64,000 nucleotides of DNA, from positions 124,001 through 188,000 of the forward strand of contig DF237023.1 of assembly GCA_000708835.1 (NCBI GenBank). Reading direction: 5' to 3'. Shown piece by piece: positions 37,601 to 47,554 of this stretch (position 1 is its first letter; each line of letters opens with the position of its first letter). This stretch comes from Klebsormidium nitens. Taxonomy: Eukaryota; Streptophyta; Klebsormidiophyceae; Klebsormidiales; Klebsormidiaceae. Both the position numbers and the translations under genes were made by a program. The notes below the pieces were generated by a model. It was not told the DNA's origin, did not search any database, and was given only the letters and a program-made list of their open reading frames with translations.

Positions 37601-38580
37601 GATCAGTCCTGGTGGGCCACCTTCTACTGTAGCACGAGAATATCTTCCATATCCGCTTATGTTGCACGAGGGGGATCAACCTAGAGGCCACGCTACAATT
37701 GGAAAGGCACAATTCTGCAAACTATCTGAGAACAAAGTCATTTTGATACCCTTGCTGGAGAGTGCCCCAACCGTCGTATGGCGCCACCGCACGAACTTTG
37801 AGGCAAAAAGCTGAAGCTCCAAGCGAAAGGTGAATGGCCGATAAAATAACCAGCTAATCAAGAATGATGCAACAAAACTAGACGTGACAATTTATGTTCA
37901 GCTCATCATGAAAAAGTCCTTCTGAAACGCTGGCCTGCAATCAACTCCTTCACTCCAGAACACGCAACTACCTTGCTGAGATCAAAGCTGTAGACCAGCT
38001 TTTCAGACCAGAGTGACAGCTTTGTTTGATAATCATCTTATGTTTTGACCGGCGCAAGAGCGAACGATGCAATATGTCTTCTCAGCAACACCTTAAAGAT
38101 TAAAATACCCTGGTATTTAGAGTTCTTCAAAGGTTTCTTTATGCTTGGCCCCAAACTTGTCAAGCGAGCGACCGCCCTATCAAGATCCCAGCCACTAGAG
38201 GGAACCCCTTGAAGCAGGTTGTTCAGGCACCATGAACCCAATCAACTTTTAAACCAAGAAGGCGGTCCCTCTTCAACAATGATAATTTTGCTTAGAGGGA
38301 ACCTTGTAAGGTGGTGCGCTTTCTCCCCTCTATCAAGGGTGGAAGCTGAGAACATCAAACTGGTCTGCAGCAGAATTTCTCTAAGTTGACAGGGTGGTTG
38401 TAAATGTTGGGTACATACCTTGCTGGCCCCCGAATCGTCAGCATTCTGGATGAGCTCCTTGAGGATTGTGGTGCCCTCGGGATAGTTCTGCAGCACCTCC
38501 CTGATCCTCTGTGTCAGGTCCACTTTTTGGCCGAAATCCTCCCAGTTCTCCTGCAAATCCTGAGCAACGCCACTTGCCAT
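10645..38580 (-). CDS. giant sacsin-like protein with three sacsin repeats and C-terminal RING finger
   Basis: Plant homologue of sacsin, of the type I recall as Arabidopsis At5g23110. Exons from the 5' end: 38580-38419, 37423-37236, 36805-36572, 36100-35860, 35397-35149, 34476-34395, 33969-30955, 30626-30271, 29799-29605, 29130-28899, 28444-28343, 27936-27773, 27334-26583, 26115-25862, 25322-25061, 24708-21273, 20619-19474, 18877-17209, 16842-16454, 15881-14763, 14410-14099, 13466-12537, 12106-11206, 10742-10645. Phase closes across all 24; total 5,495 residues including the gap, about 5,408 if the gap is spurious. Residues 15-54 (EDFGQKVDLTQRIREVLQNY, then ELIQNADDSGA) form the first Hsp90-like ATPase module, and a second module starts near residue 1510. 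A third, degenerate one lies near 3020-3250. The RING CKVCL..VPCGHLFCTTC..CPFC is split by the last intron. Start chosen at the conserved MAS; an in-frame ATG lies 9 codons upstream. Likely role: chaperone and/or E3 ligase (inference). Confidence 0.92.
11555..11649. repeat. direct repeat flanking assembly gap, left copy
   Basis: About 95 bases repeated at 11816-11909, differing by one extra base near the gap edge. It lies in exon 23 and encodes EQSRAQFSSPAASMGPFAPR in both copies. It may be an unmerged contig overlap or a real tandem duplication across the gap. Confidence 0.85.
11650..11815. other. assembly gap (N run)
   Basis: 166 undetermined bases inside exon 23 of the sacsin-like gene, flanked by the duplicated 95-base segment. 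Confidence 0.99.
11816..11909. repeat. direct repeat flanking assembly gap, right copy
   Basis: Partner of 11555-11649. The offset of the copies is 261 bases, a multiple of 3, so the reading frame is unaffected whichever explanation is right. Confidence 0.85.
21478..22135 (-). other. degenerate third sacsin repeat inside exon 16
   Basis: VSNEVAEKLGARSLRYMFLV, then LEVADVAGARRVEILID where the other repeats read QNADDxGA, then FQGPGVVFRMDGPPLSVQEL, CFSLTDLPFIASGGLLYMFD and GTVIRLPLR. Order and spacing match a sacsin repeat. The N-box asparagine and the GxGFN motif are lost, so ATP binding here is unlikely. Confidence 0.7.
27736..27774 (-). other. GC-AG intron 5' splice site after exon 12
   Basis: Exon 12 ends ...ATCAAGCAG and is followed by GCAAGT, the strong GC-donor consensus. 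Splicing to CAG|GAACCC at 27334 keeps phase 0 and restores the protein alignment. No GT donor nearby fits. Confidence 0.7.
29208..29296 (-). pseudogene. decayed duplicate of exon 10 start inside intron 9
   Basis: Reads NADDGGAMLMAIVLYHERFA, clearly related to exon 10 NADDAGATSVAIVLDRERYG at 29130 downward. The acceptor CAG of the true exon is CAA here, and the copy ends after about 30 codons without a donor. It is a partial tandem exon duplication that has lost splicing competence. Confidence 0.75.
33969..38580 (-). other. sacsin repeat 1: Hsp90-like ATPase module (exons 1-7)
   Basis: Exon 1 carries ELIQNADDSGA (glutamate and asparagine of the Hsp90 N-box). Exon 2 has APFQGPALLVYNNSIFTEED and ISRVGG. 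Exon 3 has GIGFNVVYHLTDLPSFVSG and FDPHCAHLP, then PFNGTLFR. Exon 6 has GRAFCFLPLP and exon 7 opens with GYFELSSNRRDLW. All ATP-site motifs of the family look intact. Confidence 0.85.
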
Positions 38581-39962
38581 TGTTGACCATACAAGTCTGC
38601 AACCCACCGCTTCTCAGTAAGCGTTATAGCAATCCTTGATGACAGCAAGGCGCCCAATCATACATCACTAGGATGGCGCCAACGAGTTTCTTTCACTGGA
38701 AACTTCCTGATGCTCTCTGCTGCCGTCTCACTTAGCAAAGTAAGAACCCCGCCGACATCAAGCAGCAGCCGTTGCTGTTTTAATGAACTGTTGCGTCTCG
38801 ATCTGCCCCAGTTGATCTGCAGTGCTGCGGCTTCAGCCTTCGCAGCTCAGGCANNNNNNNNNNNNNNNNNNNNNNNNNNNNNNNNNNNNNNNNNNNNNNN
38901 NNNNNNNNNNNNNNNNNNNNNNNNNNNNNNNNNNNNNNNNNNNNNNNNNNNNNNNNNNNNNNNNNNNNNNNNNNNNNNNNNNNNNNNNNNNNNNNNNNNN
39001 NNNNNNNNNNNNNNNNNNNNNNNNNNNNNNNNNNNNNNNNNNNNNNNNNNNNNNNNNNNNNNNNNNNNNNNNNNNNNNNNNNNNNNNNNNNNNNNNNNNN
39101 NNNNNNNNNNNNNNNNNNNNNNNNNNNNNNNNNNNNNNNNNNNNNNNNNNNNNNNNNNNNNNNNNNNNNNNNNNNNNNNNNNNNNNNNNNNNNNNNNNNN
39201 NNNNNNNNNNNNNNNNNNNNNNNNNNNNNNNNNNNNNNNNNNNNNNNNNNNNNNNNNNNNNNNNNNNNNNNNNNNNNNNNNNNNNNNNNNNNNNNNNNNN
39301 NNNNNNNNNNNNNNNNNNNNNNNNNNNNNNNNNNNNNNNNNNNNNNNNNNNNNNNNNNNNNNNNNNNNNNNNNNNNNNNNNNNNNNNNNNNNNNNNNNNN
39401 NNNNNNNNNNNNNNNNNNNNNNNNNNNNNNNNNNNNNNNNNNNNNNNNNNNNNNNNNNNNNNNNNNNNNNNNNNNNNNNNNNNNNNNNNNNNNNNNNNNN
39501 NNNNNNNNNNNNNNNNNNNNNNNNNNNNNNNNNNNNNNNNNNNNNNNNNNNNNNNNNNNNNNNNNNNNNNNNNNNNNNNNNNNNNNNNNNNNNNNNNNNN
39601 NNNNNNNNNNNNNNNNNNNNNNNNNNNNNNNNNNNNNNNNNNNNNNNNNNNNNNNNNNNNNNNNNNTCGCAGCTGGCTGTGGCAAGCAGTTCAGCAGACA
39701 TACATGTGTGTCTCGGGAGTTAAGGGTCACCCTGTTTACGCTGACCCACATGGTCTGCGGGACCAGCGCAAGGAGTCGGAGTCAGGACCATGACCCGCGT
39801 TCTGAATACGGTACGGTACATCGGGCCAGTGGCCCAAATGCCTCTGTGTCGAATATCGGCTCCAAAACCAAGCCTAGTTGACCGAAGCCATGCCAGGGTT
39901 AGCGATTACACTGGGTTTCCTGGAGCTGAGCTTCAATGAGCTAAGAATTGGAAGTAGGTCCT
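38581..39962. promoter_or_regulatory. upstream region of sacsin-like gene, containing a gap
   Basis: Presumed 5' UTR and promoter of the minus-strand sacsin-like gene, interrupted by N at 38854-39666. The known flanks match 50511-50995 in the truncated copy, so the duplication includes this upstream DNA. No TATA box assigned. Confidence 0.5.
38854..39666. other. assembly gap (N run)
   Basis: 813 undetermined bases upstream of the sacsin-like gene. The paralogous stretch near 50740-50850 runs through the same point with little or no intervening sequence. Confidence 0.99.
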
Positions 39963-40399
39963 GTTCACATGTGGTCAGGTTTGCTGGTTTTCGCCGGTTT
40001 TGTCCTATGTGGCAGCATGGAAGCATGTGAATGCACCTTTGGAAAACCCGCAAAAACCGAGCCCGGTTTTTGCTGGTTTTTGCTGGTCGGCGAAAACCGG
40101 CGAAAACCAGCTGAAAACTCGACCGAAAATTTTGAGCCGGGTTTTGCCGGTTTCGATAGTGCTGGTTTTCCTACCCGGCAATATTTTCCCGTGAACCTGT
40201 CCGGCAACGACCGGTAGAAAATTGAAGTCGAGTCTACCCGACCGCCGACCCGAGCAACATGTGAACCCGAGCCTCCGGTTGAGTTTTGAAGCCCTCCGAA
40301 ACCGGCTTCATCGGGTTTGGGAGGGGGGGGGTTTTCACGTCGCTGGTTTTGCTGACGTACTATTGCCGGTTTTGCTGGTTTTGGTGGACACATGTGAAC
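39963..40399. mobile_element. MITE-like repeat with 11-bp terminal inverted repeats
   Basis: Perfect ends GTTCACATGTG (39963-39973) and CACATGTGAAC (40389-40399). The interior is an irregular array of GCTGGTTTT, CGCCGGTTTT and their complements, with additional ATGTGAA(C/T) sites. No transposase and no clear target duplication. A proline/lysine-rich open frame on the minus strand is a by-product of the repeat. Confidence 0.6.
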
Positions 40400-40676
40400 A
40401 CAGCAACACAGTCATTGAGGAGCGACGACCGCCACTTTTCACGGGCAAAATTGCGATGCTGGCTCTTCCCCGGGAACCAGATTTCCGGTCGCGAAGTGGC
40501 TCCCTCTAGACTCAGAGTCAGACTGAAGGCGAGCTGCAAGCGTGAGGCGGCTTGCTTTAACCATTGCTTCGTCCTGACTTAAATGTCCATGGACAAGTCA
40601 GTTTTCTGCAATTGAAGTGGAAGGTTTGTCGTTGGCGCCATAGCTATCCTCAGTCAGAGTCTCTATCAGCACGCAA

Positions 40677-43600
40677 ATGACGCCAGAGCAAATTGAGATT
40701 GCGAGAAAGTCCTTGGAGGAGGTTTTTGGGGACACAGCTAAAGTTATGAGTGCGGAGGCCGTGGAGATCCTGGCAGCGAACTACTGTGTAACTTACCAGG
40801 ATTTCGTGGACATCAAGTTAAAAACCCTCGAAGAATCACCCAATCCCGTGCCAGACGCCCTCTTACAGCGCATTGCGGGTTTCAAGGATGAACGTGCAAA
40901 GAAGCGGAAAGGTGAGTTCTGTCTCTGTTTGTGCAAGCGTGAGGATGCCAGAAGGGCTTGACCACCTCAACGTCAGTTGCTGTTCCTGCGCTTTGAGATG
41001 CGCCATGCTTGTCTAGGCGAGGCTGTGCTGTCGTTGCTCCAGTGCCAGCAAGCTCACATACTTCATCTCACTTTGCTGTGGTGGCGCATTTGTCAGCTTA
41101 ACCTGCGTCTCAGTCTAGGCTTGTAGAATCAGGAGCTGGCAGTTGCCTAACATTTTCTCTTTTGCCGCCTACAGTGGACGCAGACATGTCTGCAAGCATC
41201 TTGAGGAAGCTGGTCGTGGAGGTGCCATCAAGTCTGCCTCCTATTGATCAACTCAAGGGCTTTTTGAGCGATGTCAACCAGCGTATCCCAGTGACCCAGC
41301 GGGTATATCAGAAGCTGAGCCTCGTGCAAAATGCCAACTCGGTGGTGCGGATCTGCTCAGAGCAGGAAGATGTGAGTGGTGTCAGTCCTATGGGCTGCTT
41401 TGTTAGTCCGGAGGGTTGCTGCAAGTTCGGCATTTCGTGATGGCTGGTAGGAGGGAACTCTGCACCTGTCCTGTATAATCGCCATCGACTTGACGCTTCA
41501 GGTTGTGTTCAAAAACTAACTGAATTAGAAGTGGCCAACTGAATCGGACAGAACAGGGGCCAATTGCTAGTATTGTGTTCATGGCATCATGATGGTTGCA
41601 ATTTTCGTCTTTCACTTGCTTGAAACAAAGATTAGGCGGTCAGATCTTCAGCACCTCTGGACCTTGGAAGGGTGTTTTTACTCTGTTCAGGATTTGGTTT
41701 TGAAGCCTGTACTCTGAAGCCCGTATTTGGAAATGCCGTTCCAGTGGGTTGTATGAGCCCCTGCTAGCATGTATTTCTGTCATTTGGATGCAAGTCCTCT
41801 CCGTATAGCATTGTCAAAAGCTATGTTGAGAGGACTCTCAGGCTCCTGATTGAACAAGTGCTGAAATGCTTCCTAATAAATTCCTCAAGTTGCAATGTCA
41901 CCTGCTAAAAGGTTCTTAAAGCAGCACTTAGAAACTTTGGAAACCCCGAATTTGGAAGCTTCATTGTAGTCCCATTTCATCTCTATTGTAGAAGCTGGCT
42001 TTTCATCCCCACAAACGAGACAGGGATTAACCCATGCATGCATAAAACATCCAGTCCCTTGAAGGGGTCTTGGGGAAGTTGAACGGATGATGATCACAAA
42101 TGTCGTCGTCTCTTCTAAAGAGGGTGATCTCGTCGATTGAGATGATGCACAATTTTGTTCCTAAAATTCACTCTGTCACTGAGTTCTCCGCTTTTCTTGT
42201 GGTGCAGGCTGACATTGTGGCGACTTTTGTCAGCCGGATCATCGAGAGCATTCACACAACTGGGGCTGAAGAGCTTACGGCATATGCAGTCACCAAGATG
42301 CTGTTCGACCTGCTGGCGCAAATAACCGAGAAGATTGAAGCTCCGCTGAAGCTTGGCTTAGTGTAAAACAAGAACGTGGTGACAAAAGGGACATGGAGTG
42401 TTCCCCACACGGCTAGTACGCGCCCCTTTGGGACTGGCGTCGCTAAATATGCGTTGCTCCTAGCTGGGGAGGAGAAACCGGAAGGCGGCTCGCTGCAGGA
42501 AGCGCTCGAAGATCTGAAGGCCAAGTTCAACGAGCCGTTCAGCAGAGTGCACTACGGCGTGTTGCCGTACATCATCGCTTACGCTGCCGCCGGGAAGATG
42601 GTCCAGTTCTACGCACGGCGGACTCAAACTGTCCAGGTGAGTTACATAGATGATTACCCACAGCGTAGAGTTGGTTCCTTAGTTCCTGTCTTGCGACTTC
42701 CCTTTCCGGAGTGAGTTTTGCTGTCACTGAGCTCAAAAGAGGAGTACAGGGATCCTGCAAGAGAAGCGAACATAAGAAAGCGAGTGTTTAGAGTCAGAGA
42801 CGAGGGGAAGCAGGGTTGTTTGCAGTTCGTTGTTTAATGCTTTACCAGTATCATCCATCTTTGCTATAGCAGAGACGCGCAGCAATAGGGAGTCCTGGTC
42901 TTGAATGTGGTCTCATATTGAATGCCCAAAACTGTTGAGGAGAAGATACTGGCAGGATGGGGCCTTTTACATAAGCTTGAGGCAATCGATAAGCAGATGA
43001 AAGGAAGAATTGAAATGTGTGTTGTGCAGCCGGTGTCACTTTTACCACCTTTTTTAGAGGCTGCTATCTTCAAGAGGGTTCCTTGAGGCTTTGACAGGGC
43101 ACCACAAGGAAAGAGTGGCCTGCGCTGTGGAGGCAACGTGGCTACTGATCATCACCATTCGAACTCGTGTCGGTGCTGTTCCTTTCGCAGCTGGACCCCA
43201 TCAGCGACGTCATACATTACGACACTCTGGAGGGCCGCGCCATGCTGGTGCACTTGGTGGCCAATCTGTACCGACTGCTCCTGAAGATGAAACAGACGCT
43301 TCCGGATGGTTCAGGACCCTTGCGAATGTTCCAGAAAGTGGATCGGGGGAACGGCACGTTTGTGGAAGCTGGCACTAGCAGGTTGGTCGCCCTGCTACAC
43401 TTAGTTGTCGGAGGCTCAAGTCATCAACGCAGGGTCAGCCAAGTTCTGTGCGTCTAATCATTCAAAGCTGTGCGAAACAACCTTAGGATTCATGGCGGCA
43501 CGAGTTTGCAGATGACGGGTATGATCAGCCTCGTTAGGGCTCAACTTCAGTGAAAAGCAGGGATTCAGCCGATTGTCTTTTAGACTTTGTCAGAAATGCT

Positions 43601-46116
43601 GCGGGCTGTCGGGACATAAGACTGGTAAGAAAGCAGGATTTGCGTGGACTTGCTTTTGCACTTTCCTCAGCGTAGAACGAAAGTACGTACCGATTTTGAA
43701 AACAGCGCCATGCGGACATGCTTCTATTCCCCTGATCAAGACCTTGGTTCGTCTTCTTTGCCACGTCCTTGACCCCATTCTTAACCTCGTCCGTTAACCT
43801 CCCCACCCAGGACTTCTACTTCCACGTCGTGGGCGGCGTCGGGCTCATATTCCTCAAACGAGAGTGACTTGAGAAACACCTGCAACTGAGCGTGCATTGA
43901 AACTTGAACATGCCCGTACGTCCTACAGTGAGCTTCTGCTCTTGTTACGGTTCCTTTCTGCCTGTCGCTGGCGGCTTCTTACATGGTTCCCTTGACTAAG
44001 TTGCACCCGTCTGGCAAGAAACGTCCCATTGCGACCCATGCTCGACGATTGATTGAATTTCTGAAACCCTTGGCAAAGAAACTGAATGCAATGCTATCAC
44101 TGATAACACCAAAATTTGTCCAGGTGTTGGAGGCGCTCAAGCTGTACGGCATGGTGGGAGTCTTTGGGGAGATTATCAAGTAACGCTCAGTTTGCTGACC
44201 AGTCTGTTCGTTTCTCCCGAGGATTGCGAATGAGAAACTAGAGCGGGCTGAATTGTGGACGCGGCCGTGAACGCTCAGCTGGAGGCGCCCAAGCCGCACG
44301 GCACGGTGGGAGTCTCCAGGAAGATTCTGATGTAATGCTTACTCTGCTGACCAGTCTGTTCAATTCCTCAGGATCTCGAACAAGAACTAGAGCAGGCGGT
44401 AATTGTATTCCCCACCGTGAACCCTCAGCCGGAGGCGCCCAAGCTGTACGGTATGGTGGGAGTCCTCGGGAAGACTACGATGTAACGCTCACTTTGCTGA
44501 CCAGTCTGTCCGTGTCCTCGCAGGATCGCGAAGAAGAAACTAGAGCCGGCGAAATTTGTAGGCGCCACCGCGAACGCTCAGCTAGAGGCGCCCAAGCTGT
44601 ACGGCGTGGTGGGAGTCCCCCAGGAGTTCACCGAGTAACGCTCACTTTGCTGACCAGTTTGTTTGTTTCGTCCCAGGATCGCGTATGAGAAATTAGAGGA
44701 GGCGGACATGGTGGGCATTCGCCGTTTCGTCAAAACCAGTATCAACCCAAGGGTCCGGTCAGGCTCAGCTCAGGCTGAGCGCAAGGCCTTTTAAAGTCCT
44801 TAATCAGTGCATCACTTCGTCAAAGCAAAGCAAGATTTTCCTGCCATTGTTATGCAGTGGAACGAAGACGATCTGCGACGCGTCTAGTTTCTTCAAGAAG
44901 GCGGGGACCACTCTGCAGCACGTGAAAGCTGCATACAAGGCGGCGAAGGCGACCAGGCATCTCGTACAGGCCGCGGAGGGGCCCGAAATGTCCAAGGACG
45001 TGTACAGAGTTGTCGTGACGCCCCTGGGTAGCGAAGTGGACGTCAGGGACGAGGAGGTAATCAGTGCAGTCCCTCTTTTATGTCGTGTCTTGCTTGCCTT
45101 TTCTGATTCTCGTTAGCGGTTATCAGTCTGTTATGGATTTTATCGAAGCTAGCTCACATCGAAGCGTTTGAGACCTGCTTACTGTCGTTGATCGGAGCGA
45201 CCATGGCATAGAAAGTTGATCGTCAACAATTGTTTTAGAGTTCTGTCAAAATAAGATTGAGCTCAGCCTGGGATTGCTGGGATTGTGCCTCTGGTTAACT
45301 GCACTGCATCATATAGTAGAGCGATAAGTGGTATCGCCGATTCCAGTGGTCGGATTCTACGCCGTTTTCGCAAACTCAGGCCTCGTTGTTTCTGGTGCGC
45401 ACTTGATGCGGCCCCGTCTTGTGAGTTGCTGAGTTGTTGGCAGCTTCGGTTGTTACAGTAGAGGCCCTTTGACAAACGTTGACAATGTGTGCTTTTGCTT
45501 CATCGATCCGCTCACTTCTGGCTAGCGGCACCACAGCCGACGTAGATTGCGACAGTACATTTGATCTCCATAGATCCCACAAATACCCTCTGCTAAGCTG
45601 CGTGAAAACATGGAGCTCAATCGAAGCTCCTACTTTCTGAAGTGTCCAAGAAGCAGTTTCCGATGGAATCCTCATCGATCCGTGCAGGGTATCCAGCGAC
45701 TCGTCCACCATCTGTTGCATGGGCTCGAAAAGCTGCATTCCGCAAGCTTGTGCCACCGAGACGTACGAAAACCGAACGCTGTCGAGTACCTGGGTTCGAC
45801 CGGCTCGTCAACCAGGTATATGCTGATTGATCTAGAGTCGGCCGCTCCTAGTGGTGCATCTCTTCCCCCGGTAGAATACGAAGGTTGGCAAGATGAAACT
45901 TTAGTCGACGGCAAGTATGTCCCGGAGTCGGACTTGTTCCAGCTGGCGAAAATGGTTCAAGACGTGGCCAGAACAGCCAAGGAGCGACCCGTCAATTTGT
46001 CAGAAGAGGCTCGAGCTTTTTTGATGGAGCTCAGTGGCAAGAAAAGGTCGGCCTCGTCTTTGCTACAGGAGGAATGGGTTGGCTGCAAGTGTGGCCAAGG
46101 CCTCTCAGTCGAATAA
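40677..46116 (+). CDS. protein-kinase-like locus, multi-exon, possibly degenerate
   Basis: Firm exons: 40677-40911 (ATG, MTPEQIEIARKSLEEVFGDT), 41175-41371, 42208-42360, 42499-42636, 43191 to about 43380, 44858-45056 and 45688-46116 (stop). The C-terminal exon has a kinase catalytic loop CHRDVRKPN and metal-binding LIDLE in place of DFG, then VDGKYVPESDLFQLAKMV. The middle has ALLLAGEEKPEGG, YGVLPYIIAYAAAGKMVQFY and MLVHLVANLYRLLLKMKQTL, which I recall preceding this divergent kinase domain in large protist and fungal families. An N-lobe with a glycine loop is not evident. Damage or complexity: an in-frame TAA at 42364-42366, a short exon at 43811-43868 ending in TGA, and the tandem cassettes at 44130-44700. 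It could be one gene, two genes or a pseudogene. Substrate unknown. Confidence 0.55.
44130..44700 (+). repeat. tandem array of exon plus mini-intron cassettes
   Basis: Four imperfect copies at a period of 150-153 bp. Each cassette has an exon-like block (GAGGCGCCCAAGCTGTACGG near its end), a donor GTAACG or GTAATG, a constant TTTGCTGACCAG-type branch region and an AG acceptor before GAT(C/T). Introns would be 44180-44221, 44332-44371, 44482-44523 and 44635-44676 (40-42 nt). Internal exon blocks are 110, 110 and 111 nt; only the 111-nt block (44524-44634) keeps frame, the 110-nt ones reach stops. Confidence 0.75.
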
Positions 46117-47554
46117 GATGAGAACTCCCCATCAGTCTGTAATTTGTGGTAAGCATCGTCAAAGAGCACACTTGTTGGAACGAGGATCTTGGCAATTTAA
46201 TGTATGGCGCGAGTTTCCGCAAAGTCTGTCGGGAATCTCTTGCGTGTTGATTTGCTATGCTTGTTGATCATGCATGGTCATGCGTCATCAACATGTGGAA
46301 TGTTGTGTAGCAGCCTTGCTCCAACTTTTGTGCCTCCTTTGCATCCGACGCAAGATGGTGTATCATCTACACGTTCACCTCGTTAAGCGCGTGAGTGGCA
46401 GGAGGTCCTGCCATAACGCCCTCGGTCCGAGCCCAATGCGTCCGCTCAATACAATCGGCCTGATCTCAGGTCGAGGGCTAGCTAGCTCCGTACAATAGTG
46501 AATGTCCGCTGCATAGACTTTGCTCGCAGATGCTTCGAAGTTCCGACGATGTCACGTACATGCTCATGAACGTAATACGTTATAGCACCGTACAATTATG
46601 GGCGGCGCAACTAATGCCGACTTAGATCACGCAGGTTCCACGGCTGGCATACGAATTGTGCAGTGCCAGTCGGGGGCCGGGCATAGGCCATTGCTTGTGC
46701 GCCCGCGACCATGCATATGCAGTGCCGGTGCATATAATCTTATCAATTGATTCTACGATCACATGTTTGAAGAGGTTGTACGTTATTCGTTTAGTTCTTG
46801 CTTAAAAGAAACCGCGGCTGATAGTGATGTGGTTATATTAGCTCGACCCCAAAATACATATCCACATTGTCACACGCGTACACATATATAGGTATGTCAT
46901 ACCGTAGAAGAATGATGCACTGCACTGTCATGTCACGCATCATTGGCAACTTGGTCAAGATCGACGATTAGTGAGATCATGATGGACATGCGCACAGGCA
47001 TGGCATGCAACCGTGGACCGTCGCGGAGCGGCTATATGCAAGTTCCGAGTCATGACGAATGTCAGTACGGTCACTATGCAATAAGCTCTGGCAGCTAGCC
47101 ATGCACACATATCATGCATGTACATGTGTATGTTGCAGTCAGTTGGGTGTCGACGCAGAACACCAAATTTCGATGGCTGGCAGGAAACTTGAAAGACAGT
47201 ATAATGATCACGTTTGCGCTAGCTGGAGCCAGTAAATCGATTGCCAATTTGCGCACTTGGGCACCGACGACGGTTCGATCCTTCGCAGATAATCGCTGGC
47301 AAGTCGTGTCTAGCGGAGCGCTAACCATGCGAGGATTGATGCATGATGAATTGAGATATTCTGACGTGGAGGTCTGTAAATTGCGTGCTAACACATATCC
47401 TGTAAGCCTCGGATATCATGCGCAGGCAGCGCTAGGCTGTTTCGTCAAAATAGCAAAAAGGTGATCTTCGATCGAGCAGCCTGTGAGCTAGCCTTTATAA
47501 ATAATATTTGACTTTCATTTTCAATAATGTACGCACAGAGAACATGCACTCAGT
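46117..47554. other. intergenic, palindrome-rich, no gene recognised
   Basis: About 1.4 kb after the kinase-like stop, rich in CATGCATG, GCATGC and CTAGCTAG motifs. An open frame at 47114-47464 shows no family feature, and I do not call it a gene. Confidence 0.5.

Noticed and set aside
38710-39793. Long open frames running through the gap at 38854-39666
   Set aside because: They consist almost entirely of undetermined bases.
39965-40393. 142-codon proline/lysine-rich open frame on the minus strand
   Set aside because: It coincides with the inverted-end element and simply translates its GGTTTT repeats; no start context or homology.
44130-44700. CRISPR-like regular repeats
   Set aside because: Units of about 150 bp diverge along their length and carry splice signals; they have no spacers, and this is a eukaryotic genome.
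47114-47464. 116-codon open frame on the plus strand
   Set aside because: No family motif, no neighbouring exons, and it lies in palindrome-rich intergenic DNA.
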